DNA from: Streptomyces sp. B1I3
GTDB lineage: Bacteria; Actinomycetota; Actinomycetes; Streptomycetales; Streptomycetaceae
Length of the DNA: 64,000 nt
Reading direction: 5' to 3'
NCBI RefSeq assembly: GCF_030816615.1
Contig: NZ_JAUSYD010000001.1
Coordinates: 124,001 to 188,000, forward strand
Shown here: positions 19,301-27,308 of the stretch, in pieces
Numbering within the stretch: the first letter of the stretch is position 1
Layout: every line of letters begins with the position of its first letter
The notes under the pieces: model-generated
Databases searched by the model: none
Seen by the model: only the letters and a program-made list of their open reading frames with translations
What the model was told of the DNA's origin: nothing
Translations under genes and position numbers: made by a program

Positions 19301-21298
19301 TACGGCGCCGACGACCTGGAGCAGTGTCCCCGCCTCGACGACGAACCCGGTGCGCAGCGCCTCGTGGCGCTCCACCACCGCGCGCAGAGTCTGCCGCAAC
19401 GCCTCTTCGTCGAGCGGACCGCGCAACTCGAAGGCGAGTGGCACGTTGTAGGTGGTGCCGGAGTCGTCCAACCCGTTCATCAGCCACATCCGCCGCTGGG
19501 ACGGCGAGAGCGGCAGCAGCCCGGAACGGTCCCGGGTCCGGGGCCCCGGCCGTTCGAAGTCGCGCCGGGGCGCGGCGGCCACCGCACCGGCCAGCCCCCG
19601 GACGGTGGGCTCGGCGAACACCGCGATGAGCGGCAGTTCGACGGCGTGACGTTCGCGCAACCGTCCCGCCACCCTGACCGCTGACAGCGAGTTGCCGCCC
19701 AGCACGAAGAAGTCGTCCAGCGCGCCGACCCGGTCGACGCCCAGCACCTCCTCCCACAACTGCGCCAGTTCGGTTTCGACGCCCTCCGCCGGGGCCACGT
19801 ACGCCCCGGCCAGCGCGTCACGGTCCTGGGCGGGGGCCGGCAGGGCCGACCGGTCCACCTTGCCGTTGCGGGTGAGCGGCAGCGCGTCCAGCGCCGTGAA
19901 CGAGGTGGGGACCAGGTGTCCGGGAAGCCGTTCGGCAAGCCAGGAACGCAGTTCGGCTGCGGAGAGGGAGGCTCCGGGCCGGAACACCGGGTAGGCGGCC
20001 AGCCTCGGGTCGCCGGGGACGTCCTCGCGCAGGGCGGCCGCCGCGCCGGTCACCTGCGGATGGGCGCACAGGGTGGATTCGATCTCACCGAGTTCGATCC
20101 GGAAGCCGCGCAGCTTCACCTGGCCGTCGGTCCGGCCCACGAACCGCAGGCTGCCGTCCGGGTTCCGGACGGCGAGGTCTCCGGTGCGGTAGTACCGGCA
20201 GCCGTCGGGCCTCAGTGTGACGAAGCGCTCCGCGGTGAGTTCCGGCCGATTCAGGTATCCGCGTGCCAGGCCGGTGCCGCTGAGGAACAGCTCGCCCTCG
20301 GTGCCGTCGGGCACGTCCGAGCCCTGGTCGTCGAGCAGCCGGACCTTGATACCGCGGATCGGCCACCCGATGGACGGCTCGCGGTCCTCCGCGCCCGCAG
20401 GCACCTCGCCCGCGGTGGCGACGACGGTGCACTCGGTCGGACCGTAGTGGTTGACCAGTGTGAACGGCAGCCCCGCGGGCGGGTGGCGGTGCAGCCGGTC
20501 GCCGCCGGTGAGCAGATACCGGAGCCGGGTGCCGGTCGGCCACTCCTCGGCGATCACCAGTTCGGCCAGGGGCGTGGGAAGGAAGGAGACGGTTATCCCC
20601 GCCCCGGTCAGCCACTCCACCAGCTCCGCCGCCGAGCTGTGCCCCTCGACGGCCAGGTGCAGCTCGGCGCCGGTGGTGAGTGTCGGCCAGATCTCCCACA
20701 CCGAGGCGTCGAACGCGGTGCCCGCGATCTGGGTCGTGCGGTCCGCCGAGGTCAGCCCGTACGTCTCCCGGTGCCAGGCGACCAGGTTGGACAGCCCCTC
20801 GTGCGGGATCTCCACGCCCTTGGGCAGGCCGGTGGAGCCGGACGTGTAGATGCAGTACGCGAGATCGGACCCGTCCGTGGGGACGGGGACGGGCCGCTCC
20901 TCCCCACCGTCCTCGTCATGCGGGATGTCGGTGGCGGGGCAGTCGAGGCCGGGCAGACCGGAGCGTACCTCCGGCTCGGTGAGCACCAAGCGGGCGCCGG
21001 CGTCCCCGATCAGGAACTCCAGCCGCTCGGCCGGATAGCCGGGGTCGACCGGGATGTATGCCGCGCCCGCCTGGAGCACGGCCAGCATCCCGACCACCAT
21101 CTCGGGCGACCGGGTCGTGGCCAGCACGACACGGTCGCCCCGGGACACCCCCAGCCCCTGGAGCCGGACCGCCAGCGACTCGGCCCGGCGCATCAGCGTC
21201 CGATAGCTGAGGCGCCGTGTCCCCTGGACGACGGCGATCGCCTCGGGGTGGGCCTGAGCGACCCTCGACACCATCTCCTGCACCGGCAACGTGTTCAC
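16364..21298 (-). CDS. NRPS A-T-C-A-T, loading plus first elongation module
   Basis: 1644 residues, GTG start with GAGAGG upstream. Order: A1 (1-500), T1 (DDFFVLGGNSLSAV), C (about 610-1040; VVHHIAFDGWSLG), A2 (1065-1545), T2 (DNFFELGGNSIAAVQ). With no leading C domain, A1 loads the first residue. Hand-read pocket codes: A1 D-A-W-F-L-G-H-V-V-K, one residue from a classical Leu code, so Leu or a similar branched residue; A2 D-V-F-D-F-G-G-V-T-K, which I do not recognise and which may take a non-proteinogenic amino acid. No epimerase domain. It begins the assembly line; the two following NRPS genes overlap it in series, giving the colinear order Leu-like, X, Y, Ser. Confidence 0.92.
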   Translation of the reverse strand: MNTLPVQEMVSRVAQAHPEAIAVVQGTRRLSYRTLMRRAESLAVRLQGLGVSRGDRVVLATTRSPEMVVGMLAVLQAGAAYIPVDPGYPAERLEFLIGDAGARLVLTEPEVRSGLPGLDCPATDIPHDEDGGEERPVPVPTDGSDLAYCIYTSGSTGLPKGVEIPHEGLSNLVAWHRETYGLTSADRTTQIAGTAFDASVWEIWPTLTTGAELHLAVEGHSSAAELVEWLTGAGITVSFLPTPLAELVIAEEWPTGTRLRYLLTGGDRLHRHPPAGLPFTLVNHYGPTECTVVATAGEVPAGAEDREPSIGWPIRGIKVRLLDDQGSDVPDGTEGELFLSGTGLARGYLNRPELTAERFVTLRPDGCRYYRTGDLAVRNPDGSLRFVGRTDGQVKLRGFRIELGEIESTLCAHPQVTGAAAALREDVPGDPRLAAYPVFRPGASLSAAELRSWLAERLPGHLVPTSFTALDALPLTRNGKVDRSALPAPAQDRDALAGAYVAPAEGVETELAQLWEEVLGVDRVGALDDFFVLGGNSLSAVRVAGRLRERHAVELPLIAVFAEPTVRGLAGAVAAAPRRDFERPGPRTRDRSGLLPLSPSQRRMWLMNGLDDSGTTYNVPLAFELRGPLDEEALRQTLRAVVERHEALRTGFVVEAGTLLQVVGAVPEIDLPVVEVGNDEEQLRCAERIARHRFDLTTGPLIRFDLLRRGDQRHVLLAVVHHIAFDGWSLGVFSRDLADCYEAILAGRAPAPPLAVQPADIAEQLQRAADEASEGPHAEYWRSTLKGAPQDLGLPTDFVRPSRPTNLGGRETIDIGSETLDSLRALCRAEGVTLFMALAALCQAYLSRITGNEDVVIGSPVAGRNAPGTEPLVGCFINTLPLRTDLTGEPGFRDLLHRVRSVVLGAFEHQDTPFERIVELAAAGRSADQNPVYQVVFALEDAHRAEFDLGGLSATVTELDAGTSRADLSFSATPYRNGLRLTAEYRSDLFAPATVRRTLGTLRTLLGGVLAEPDRPFTLLPLLGPDEYRDQVHTWNDTARPFEDGATVHELVERRVDADPDAVAVVFEDRAALTYGELDGRANALAHRLRALGVGRETRVGLCLERSPELVVAVLAVLKAGGAYVPLDPAYPADRLAFMLADSAAPVVVTQSAVRKRLPQTSAAVVQLDTDPVGDGMPTTRPAPVSGPEGLAYVIYTSGSTGRPKGVLIEHRSVCNFMANVQQMFGLGPHDRILQFASLSFDVSAFEIFGALTSGARICLARQETLLSVRALSRFMTEQGITVMDMPPAVMKLLPGQEFPALRIAFVGGEAFSGGLVDDWSVPGRRFINGYGPTEGTVTVIAEECGPGAYEGSPPIGRPMGNMRAYVLDRRQQLLPTGIPGELWIGGAGLARGYLGRPELTEERFLADPFVPDENARIYRTGDLVRLLPDGRLDFLGRVDDQVKLRGFRIELGEVEAVLTEHPGIFAAAVLLRQDNPGHPRLVGYAVPADEALTAAELRAHLADRLPAHMVPDAFVLLESLPLSPSGKIDRRSLPAPAAADLTAARAIVQPRNRRERTLAELWCELLHVPELGVHDNFFELGGNSIAAVQLVWNIDTSFGVEIPLREVFDHPTVAALTPRIEAAMLAAHAARTSSAVDPKGSAR

Positions 21299-21319
21299 GG
21301 ATTCCGCCTCTCGGTCCGT

Positions 21320-22648
21320 TCAGTGGTCGACGACCGTTTCCGCGTTCGGGTCGCCGGTCTTCTCCTTGTCCTCGCCGTCCGAGCCGTCGTCCGCCGCCTC
21401 GTCATCGGCAGCCGGAGGAAGTTCACGCATCGCGCGGATCGGGGAGAACACGATCCAGAGCGCCGAGGCGAAGATTCCTGCCGCACCCACGAACATCGCC
21501 GGACGCAGCCCGATCGAGTCGCCGAGCCAGCCGCCCAGCAGCGCGCCCAGCGGCACCACGCCCCAGGACACGAAGCGGTAGCTGGCATTCATCCGGCCCA
21601 GCATCGCGTGGGGCGTGATGGTCTGCCGCAGGCTCACGACCTGGATGTTGGCGACCATGGTGCCCGCCCCGCCGACGAAGAAGGAGAGCAGGAGAAGTCC
21701 CAGGACCACGGGTCGCGGACCGTCCGCGAGGGGCACCAGCACCGGCGCGGCGCAACCCGTCACCATCGCGAGCGTGACGGTGTTGCCGAGCCCGAGGCGC
21801 TCGGAGATCCGCTTGGCGACGAGCGAACCGACCAGGGAGCCGACCGCGCCGCCGCCCAGGATCAGACCGACCGTTCCGGGCGAGATGCCCATGTTCCGCG
21901 TGGCGTAGAGCAGGAAGACGGTCTCCAGCACCAGCCAGAACATGTTGTATGTGGCGGCCTCCAGCACACAGGCGCGCAGGACCCGGTTTCCGAAAGTGAA
22001 ACGCAGTCCCTCGGCGATCTGCCGTCGTACCGGGATGGGCTCGGCGGGCCGTTCCGGAGCGGGTTCCCGCTTCCGGACCAGGGCGAGCCCTCCGGCCGAG
22101 ATCGCGAACGCGACCGCGCTGACCAGGATCGCCGTCTGCGGCGTCAGCCAGCCCGCCAGCCAGCCCGCCAGTGCCGGACCGCCGACCTGTGCCGTCGATG
22201 CGCTGACCTGGAGTTTGCTGTTGCCCTCCATCAGGTCCTCGCGGTCCACCAGCGAAGGCAGATAGGACTGGTACGTCACTTCGAACAGGACCGTGAACAC
22301 ACCGACGGCGATGGCGACCGCGACCAGATAGCCGAGATTCAGCCTGTCCAGAGCGAACAGCAGGGGAATGAGGGAGAGCAGGGCGGCGCGGCAGAGCGTG
22401 CTCGCCAGCATCACCGGTCGTCGCCGGTAGCGGTCGGCCCAGACCCCGGCGAACAGCGTCAGCACCAGAAACGGAAGATACGATGCGGCGTTCAGCACGC
22501 CCATCGCCTTCGCGTCCACGTGCAGCGTGACCGCGGCAGTCAGCGGTACAGCCAGGAGCGTGATCTGACTGCCGAACTGGGCAACCGTGTCTCCGGCCCA
22601 GAAGACCGTGAAGTCACGGTTGCCCCAGAGGGAGCGATGCGCAGTCAC
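21320..22648 (-). CDS. MFS exporter (EntS/MFS_3-like)
   Basis: 442 residues, GTG start overlapping the AmCP stop. About twelve hydrophobic segments with short loops; the loop after segment 2 carries WADRYRRRPVMLA, the MFS loop 2-3 motif. The C-terminus is a charged, cytoplasmic-looking tail rich in Asp and Lys (AADDEAADDGSDGEDKEKTGD). It resembles siderophore and peptide exporters of the MFS_3 group and sits between the AmCP gene and the first NRPS gene, so it is probably the export or self-protection pump of the peptide product. Confidence 0.85.
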   Translation of the reverse strand: MTAHRSLWGNRDFTVFWAGDTVAQFGSQITLLAVPLTAAVTLHVDAKAMGVLNAASYLPFLVLTLFAGVWADRYRRRPVMLASTLCRAALLSLIPLLFALDRLNLGYLVAVAIAVGVFTVLFEVTYQSYLPSLVDREDLMEGNSKLQVSASTAQVGGPALAGWLAGWLTPQTAILVSAVAFAISAGGLALVRKREPAPERPAEPIPVRRQIAEGLRFTFGNRVLRACVLEAATYNMFWLVLETVFLLYATRNMGISPGTVGLILGGGAVGSLVGSLVAKRISERLGLGNTVTLAMVTGCAAPVLVPLADGPRPVVLGLLLLSFFVGGAGTMVANIQVVSLRQTITPHAMLGRMNASYRFVSWGVVPLGALLGGWLGDSIGLRPAMFVGAAGIFASALWIVFSPIRAMRELPPAADDEAADDGSDGEDKEKTGDPNAETVVDH

Positions 22649-22809
22649 TCGCCCCAGTCCTCCTCGACCTCGGGCGCGAGGGCGACCAGGACGGGGCCGA
22701 CGGCGAGGACCTCGAGCTCGCTGGAACAGCCGGCGCAGTCGAGGATCTCGCCCTTCCTGGGATCAGCCGGGAGAGTCAGCCCCTCCTCGCACTCGGGACA
22801 GACGACCAT
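22645..22809 (-). CDS. lysW: amino-group carrier protein (LysW-like, AmCP)
   Basis: 54 residues, starting at an ATG preceded by a perfect AGGAGGT ribosome site; an upstream in-frame start lacks one. Two Cys pairs (CPEC near residue 4 and CAGC near residue 26) form a small zinc ribbon, and the protein ends in the diagnostic acidic tail EEDWGE, whose terminal Glu accepts the alpha-amino group of the cargo amino acid. LysW homologues carry intermediates in lysine/arginine synthesis; those inside NRPS clusters serve secondary metabolism. It is the first gene of the long operon, and its loading ligase LysX is at the other end of the cluster (1-656). Its size and tail match the family closely. Confidence 0.93.
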   Translation of the reverse strand: MVVCPECEEGLTLPADPRKGEILDCAGCSSELEVLAVGPVLVALAPEVEEDWGE

Positions 22810-23159
22810 GGGGACCTCCTGAAGCCGGTTCGGATGCGATGGCGCAGGCGCCATCGATGGCCGAAGCTACCCACTACGACCCAAGCGGTCGTCCGCGCCG
22901 CATTGACCTGGGTCGTGAGGCTGTTCAACGCTGCGCTTACCCCGGCTCCCAGCAGCGCGGACGACACACAGTCGTCCTCCGGTGTTCCACCTCGTCGTGC
23001 CACACCCTCGCTGCACACCGACTGATGCCTTGCCAGGTCGACGGACGAGAGGACGGGACTCCTGACAGATCCCTGTGGGGTCGAGCCCGGAGACCGTCGC
23101 ACCGGAGGCCCCGCGAAGGGAGTCGACCCGGATCATCGATCCGCAGCCGATGCACCCGT
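22810..23159. promoter_or_regulatory. leader region upstream of the AmCP-NRPS operon
   Basis: No convincing gene on either strand. The AGGAGGT ribosome site for the AmCP lies at 22810-22822 (minus strand). The promoter of the roughly 16-kb minus-strand operon should lie here. The right part runs into a decayed IS4-type transposase, so the cluster border is probably within this segment. I see no clear operator or riboswitch. Confidence 0.4.
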
Positions 23160-23970
23160 CACTCAAGGAGACCGGCGCGTGAACGCCCTGTACGGCTGCT
23201 CCCGGCACGGGTCGTGGTGTATTTCATGCTCGCCCTGGTCGCGCTCGAGAACTCGTCCTGTCAGTCGGTGTGGGACAAACGCACCACCGGTCTCGACGAG
23301 ATCAGCACGGTCCGGCCCTCCGCCTGCTCGCTGTCGCGGGCGCCCGCTGTCGGCCGGGCGGCGCCCCGCTGCGCCGCCTGGTCGAGATCCTGGCCGGCCG
23401 GCCCGGCCGGCCCGGCCGCCACGCGCGTACGGAGTGGATCCTTCTTCCGCGGTTTGCGGTCCGCGGCCCGCGGTCCACGGGTGTCACGGTGGACGGCACC
23501 CACCTTGGGCATTCTCCGATGAGGAGGCTATGGTCTGGCACCACCCCAAGCACGGCGGGCAACGGCTGGAGTTCGGCCTTCCCCTGCTGCGGACGGTCGC
23601 CATGGTCGGGTGCGGCACCCGACCCAGGTCGACGCGACCTTCGGACCGGACCATCGGTGAACTCGGCTACGCACACCGGCTGCTGCCCCGCCTGAACGCC
23701 TCGATGCCGCTGCCGGCCGACGCCTCCGACGTGCCGGACGCGGTTACGGACACCGGTGCCGCCTCCCTGTCGCGCCCGACCTGCAAACAGCGGCCGACGG
23801 TGCGCCCCCCGCTGCCGGACGGCTCCCGCCTGACCACCGTCCGCGCCGGAAAATACCAGGCGGAACGCGGTTGCGGGCGCCTGCCGAAGACACCGCGCAG
23901 GTTGCTGAAGGCCCGCGTCCGCGAGCGCGACAACGAGTACACGTTCACCGTCGGAAAGCATTCGAAAACA
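23160..23970 (+). pseudogene. IS4-family transposase relic
   Basis: The plus strand encodes, in pieces over different frames, a Streptomyces IS4-type transposase: the N-terminal part (LLPARVVVYFMLAL, then VWDKRTTGL), a middle part (VRSGSFFRGLRSAARG, WTAPTLG) and the part around the second catalytic region (HPKHGGQRLEFGLPLLRTVA, ELGYAHRLLPRLNASM). Several frameshifts and lost residues separate the blocks and the C-terminal third is missing, so it is inactive. Terminal repeats were not found. It lies at the right border of the NRPS cluster. Confidence 0.7.
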
Positions 23971-24169
23971 CATTCCGGGCGCGCACCCTCCACTACGAGT
24001 GAGTCAGGGAGTGTGGGTAATGACGGGGCCAACGCCCCTGCGGAGCCACGACGTTGCACGTCACGGGCGTCATTTCCACGCAATGAACGGTAGTTCATAG
24101 ATCAGTTACTGGTAGCGTGACGCGGCTGGACGAATGAAGGTGTCGCCATCCCCAACATAAGGATGAAAA
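23971..24169. promoter_or_regulatory. upstream region of the LuxR-type regulator
   Basis: Non-coding stretch with locally lower GC (around 24088-24118, with a TTCATAGATCAG run) before the response regulator gene. The ribosome site AAGGATG lies six bases before the ATG at 24170. A promoter is expected here; exact boxes are uncertain. Confidence 0.35.
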
Positions 24170-24835
24170 ATGCCCCTTCGAGTATTGGTCTGCAATGACC
24201 TGCCGATCGTTCTTGACGGGCTTCGCAGCCTCATTGAGGCCGAGCCGGACATGCTGGTCGTTGGAACCACCGACAGCGGCATGGAAGCGATCATGATGGC
24301 TCGCACCCAGCGGCCTGACGTGATTGTGACCGGTATGGAGCTCCAGGGCATCAACGGTACGGAGATGATCCGAAGACTTCTCCGCGAGCCTGAAGACGTA
24401 CCGCACCGCGTCGTCGCGCTGGCCATGACCGACGACGACGAGACCTTCGCCAGCTTGCTGGATCTCGGCGTCAACGGCGTACTGGTGCGCGGCACCACCG
24501 GTCAGGAGCTGAGCTCCGCCATACGGTCCGCCGCCAAGGGTCAGACGACACTCGCTCCGCAGATCACCACCAGGCTGGTCGACTGGTATCGACGCGACAA
24601 CCGCACCCCCAATGAGGCGCTACGGATACCGGTCGGAGAGATCACCGCCCGCGAGCGCCAGGTACTGACGCTTCTGGCACAGGGTCTCTCCACGGAGGAG
24701 GTCGCCGAGCAACTATCGATAGGAGTGACCACTGTGCGCACCCATCTCTATCGGCTGCGCTGCAAGCTCGATGTACGCGACCGCGTCCAACTGGTCTCGC
24801 TCGCCTACCGGGCCGGACTGGTCCAGTCAGCCTGA
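24170..24835 (+). CDS. NarL/FixJ-type response regulator, LuxR DNA-binding domain, phospho-Asp missing
   Basis: 221 residues. Receiver-like domain (about 1-120) followed by a LuxR helix-turn-helix (about 150-215; ITARERQVLTLLAQGLSTEE, then VRTHLYRLRCKL). In the receiver domain the position that normally holds the phosphorylated Asp reads VIVTGMEL, with Gly at residue 55, and the N-terminal acidic pair is Asn-Asp (residues 9-10). It is therefore an atypical regulator that should not use standard His-Asp phosphotransfer. No histidine kinase gene is adjacent. It lies 1.4 kb beyond the NRPS operon on the opposite strand and could regulate that cluster, but the distance and the intervening IS relic make this uncertain. 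Confidence 0.85.
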   Translation: MPLRVLVCNDLPIVLDGLRSLIEAEPDMLVVGTTDSGMEAIMMARTQRPDVIVTGMELQGINGTEMIRRLLREPEDVPHRVVALAMTDDDETFASLLDLGVNGVLVRGTTGQELSSAIRSAAKGQTTLAPQITTRLVDWYRRDNRTPNEALRIPVGEITARERQVLTLLAQGLSTEEVAEQLSIGVTTVRTHLYRLRCKLDVRDRVQLVSLAYRAGLVQSA

Positions 24836-25084
24836 CCGATGGGCGACGGGCAGGACGAGCCGGTCGCCCCGCACTCGGCAGAGGTTGTCGGCGGCCACCT
24901 TGCCGCGGGTCATACCTAAGGGTTGTCCCGCAATCCCCGGCGGGCGCACGACGACAGCTACGGCACCTCACCGCGTTGTCGGAACGCCCGAATACATCCA
25001 GTATGCGGACGTCCCTCCGCCTTGCGATGCACCGCATCTGACGCCGCGCGCTGGTCCACCAGGGATTACGGGACACCCCTTAGC
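24836..25084. other. non-coding spacer after the regulator
   Basis: No recognised gene. ORFs here are short and read through other frames without family resemblance. The right end borders a decayed lantibiotic dehydratase fragment. Confidence 0.4.
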
Positions 25085-25290
25085 CACCGGTGGGCCTGTG
25101 CGTTGACCCAGCCGGCTTCGTGACGTACGTCCCTGGCCGTAGGAGGCGTCCGCCCGGGACCGGGCACCGGGCCCGGTCCGGAGCGGGGCCACGCCGGCGA
25201 GGAGTCCGAAGGGCGGCGGCCGGCCCGTGATGCGCAGCACGTACCGGGTCAGCGAGACGGCGGCTCCGAAGAGTTGCTTGCGGCCGGGCA
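25085..25290 (-). pseudogene. lantibiotic dehydratase (LanB N-terminal) fragment
   Basis: On the minus strand the segment AVSLTRYVLRITGRPPPFG followed by LLAGVAPLRTG matches the conserved N-terminal region of lantibiotic dehydratases (normally RPTPFGLFAGV). A frameshifted continuation (DVRHEAGWVNAQAH) keeps the expected order. About 65 residues of a protein of several hundred remain, and the upstream side is fused to an IS982 relic, so the gene was destroyed, probably by that insertion. It indicates that a RiPP-type gene once stood here. Confidence 0.5.
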
Positions 25291-25997
25291 CCGTCCAGCC
25301 GTCCAGCCGTCCAGCCGGTCGATCATGTCGGCCAACGAGGTGCTTGAGACCTCAACCGCCCCCCCCCCCCCGGAGCCACCATGCTGTGCCGTCGCGTCGG
25401 CGGTGACGGCGTGCGGCGCTTCGCCAGCGGAGCAGGACCTGTCCGATTGCGGCCGCTCCAGAGAGACCGTCAAACCCGTTGTCCTGGCTGATGGGCGCAG
25501 TACGGCTACCGCGCCAGCCACACGCGCCACTTCTGGGGACCTCGGCTGCGCATGCCCTGCACACCGGGCGAATGCCGATCGCGTTCGCGCCGGCGTCGAG
25601 GAAGGCCGGCGCACGCGAGACGCTCCGTGACATCTTCGCCACCACCGAACCGACGCTGACCACCGCCCGGGCATGCGGCCGGACACTGATCAGCGACAAG
25701 ATCTGCTTCGGCCGCGCACTCGAGTCGCAGCCGGCCAACTCGAACTTCGGGCTGCCGCGTCAGGCGGCAAGGGCGAGACCGAGCGGGCCCGGATCACGGC
25801 TGTTCGAGCCGTTGTGGCAGGTCATCGAGTCGATCAACGAGCCCTTCACGGACCGGCTCGACCCAGCATCATGGCTGAACCCTCAGGGTGTGATCGTCCG
25901 CGTGCTCCAGCGAGTACTCGCGCTGGCCGCCGCCAGCTGGCCAAACGAGTACACCGGGCAACCTGTCATGCCATCGCTTGCTCCATACGACCACTGA
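25274..25997 (+). pseudogene. IS982-family transposase relic
   Basis: Blocks of an IS982-type transposase appear in order on the plus strand but in different frames: CGRSRETVK, then GRMPIAFAPA, DIFATTEPTL, TLISDKICFGRALESQ (catalytic region) and the C-terminal FEPLWQVIESINEPFTDRLD with RVLQRVLALAAASWPNEYTG ending in SLAPYDH. A 13-base run of C near 25358-25371 marks one frame break. The reading frames cannot be joined, so it is inactive. Its 3' end abuts the DinB-family gene. Confidence 0.75.
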
Positions 25998-26026
25998 CAT
26001 CCTCAACGATCACCTACGGTTTTTTC

Positions 26027-26530
26027 ATGACGCCTATGGAGCCCCGCCCCGATCTTCGGCCCCCGGGCCTGAACGCCGACGAAAAGACGACCCTGCTGAC
26101 CTTCCTGGACTACCTTCGCGAGGCCGTCCTCGCCAAGGCGGCCGGCGCCCCGGAGCCGGCGGTCCGCACGGCCGGCGTCCCTTCCGGAACCAGCCTGCTC
26201 CAGTTACTCAAGCACCTGACTGCCGTCGAACTCAACTGGTTCGTCTGGGCCTACACAGGCGCCGGCCGCGAGCCCTGGGAGGACGAGGGGGCGGTGTCCG
26301 CCGACGACACCGCGGCGGACTTGACGAACGCTTATCGCGAGGCGATCGCCCGGGCCAACGAGGTCGCCCTCGCCTGCACCGACCTGGACCGCCCCGGCGC
26401 CCGCTCGCTGCGCGAGACCCCGCCGCCGTCGATGCGCTGGGTGCTGGTCCACATGATCGAGGAGACCGCCCGGCACGCTGGTCACGCGGACATCCTGCGC
26501 GAGCAGATCGACGGCTCGATCGGGCGATGA
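26027..26530 (+). CDS. DinB/DUF664 family protein
   Basis: 167 residues from the ATG at 26027 (a second ATG lies three codons later; neither has a strong ribosome site). The four-helix DinB/YfiT-like fold is suggested by the order of segments: TLLTFLDYLREAVLAKAAG, LLQLLKHLTAVELNWFVW (first metal His) and MRWVLVHMIEETARHAGHAD (two more His). Such proteins are metal-dependent, and some act in thiol or mycothiol-linked chemistry. No operon partner is nearby. Likely intact despite its relic-rich surroundings. Confidence 0.8.
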   Translation: MTPMEPRPDLRPPGLNADEKTTLLTFLDYLREAVLAKAAGAPEPAVRTAGVPSGTSLLQLLKHLTAVELNWFVWAYTGAGREPWEDEGAVSADDTAADLTNAYREAIARANEVALACTDLDRPGARSLRETPPPSMRWVLVHMIEETARHAGHADILREQIDGSIGR

Positions 26531-26589
26531 GGCGAGTGCAGTCGGCAACGTGTCCCTCTGTCACCATCCGTAGGAATGGGGTCTACAGT

Positions 26590-26856
26590 GCTCAACATTT
26601 CCCCAGACGGGAGGATAACTGTGCGGTACGGATACGACGGCCGCGACGAGGACTGCACAGCATCGTAATAGCTGGCCTTACCACGCTGCCCTCGGGGTCG
26701 AAGGAAATCGTGTACGACCCCGCTAATCCAAAGCGCGCCGCCGAATTCCTTTCCCGTATGCCGGAAAACGTGAAGGGCAGGCGCAACCTCCTCATCGCCC
26801 TGCTGGCAGCGGCTTTGCTCTCGTTCGTTCCGACATTGATCGGCGCAGCGATGTGA
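26590..26856 (+). pseudogene. fragment of a DUF3592-like membrane protein
   Basis: In one plus-strand frame the segment KEIVYDPANPKRAAEF is followed by a hydrophobic stretch NLLIALLAAALLSFVPTLIG and a stop. The YDPxNP element followed by one terminal membrane helix is typical of the end of DUF3592 proteins. The N-terminal half and a start codon are not recognisable, so this is a truncated end. Low certainty beyond the C-terminal block. Confidence 0.4.
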
Positions 26857-27308
26857 CCTTCGGTCCTCCAGGACGCACACGCCCGCTCCGATGCGCCACA
26901 ATCGCCCCTCGGGCAGGCAGCCACCGCTTCCAGAGCGACAGCCCGGCCGCCCCTCTGGCGATGCTTGGCTTGCATTTCACCCAGCCAGGTCAGCGGCCAA
27001 CAGGGCAAGCCGGACCGGCTGGTGGCATGCCGCCGCAGCATGCCACACACCGCCCACTCCAAGTGAGTCAGTTGTTCCCGTGTCATGCATTACGGATCAC
27101 CGGACCCGCCCGCTCGACGAGGGGCGAAACGCGCAGATTGATCACGGCCGATACACCTCCTGGAACGCCCTCATAGCGGCTGTGCGCGTGCTGGCCCTGC
27201 CAGCTGAACAGCGAGGCTGTGAACCGGCCGTTACCTGGCTGCCCAGTCTGGTGCGCGGGGTTCGGTGTGGTGTCAGCTTTGGAACCACACCGAGCCCCGC
27301 GTTTCGGA
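26857..27308. other. stretch with no recognised gene
   Basis: Short ORFs on both strands, none resembling a known family and none with a good ribosome site. No strong inverted repeat was seen. Confidence 0.4.

Noticed and set aside
19916..22822. 968-codon plus-strand ORF over the NRPS and MFS genes
   Set aside because: Antisense shadow; it covers two real genes on the opposite strand and contains no recognisable domain.
25355..25372. 13-base poly-C tract as a phase-variation switch
   Set aside because: It lies in an IS982 relic with several other frame breaks, so length changes there would not restore a gene. A sequencing artefact is also possible.
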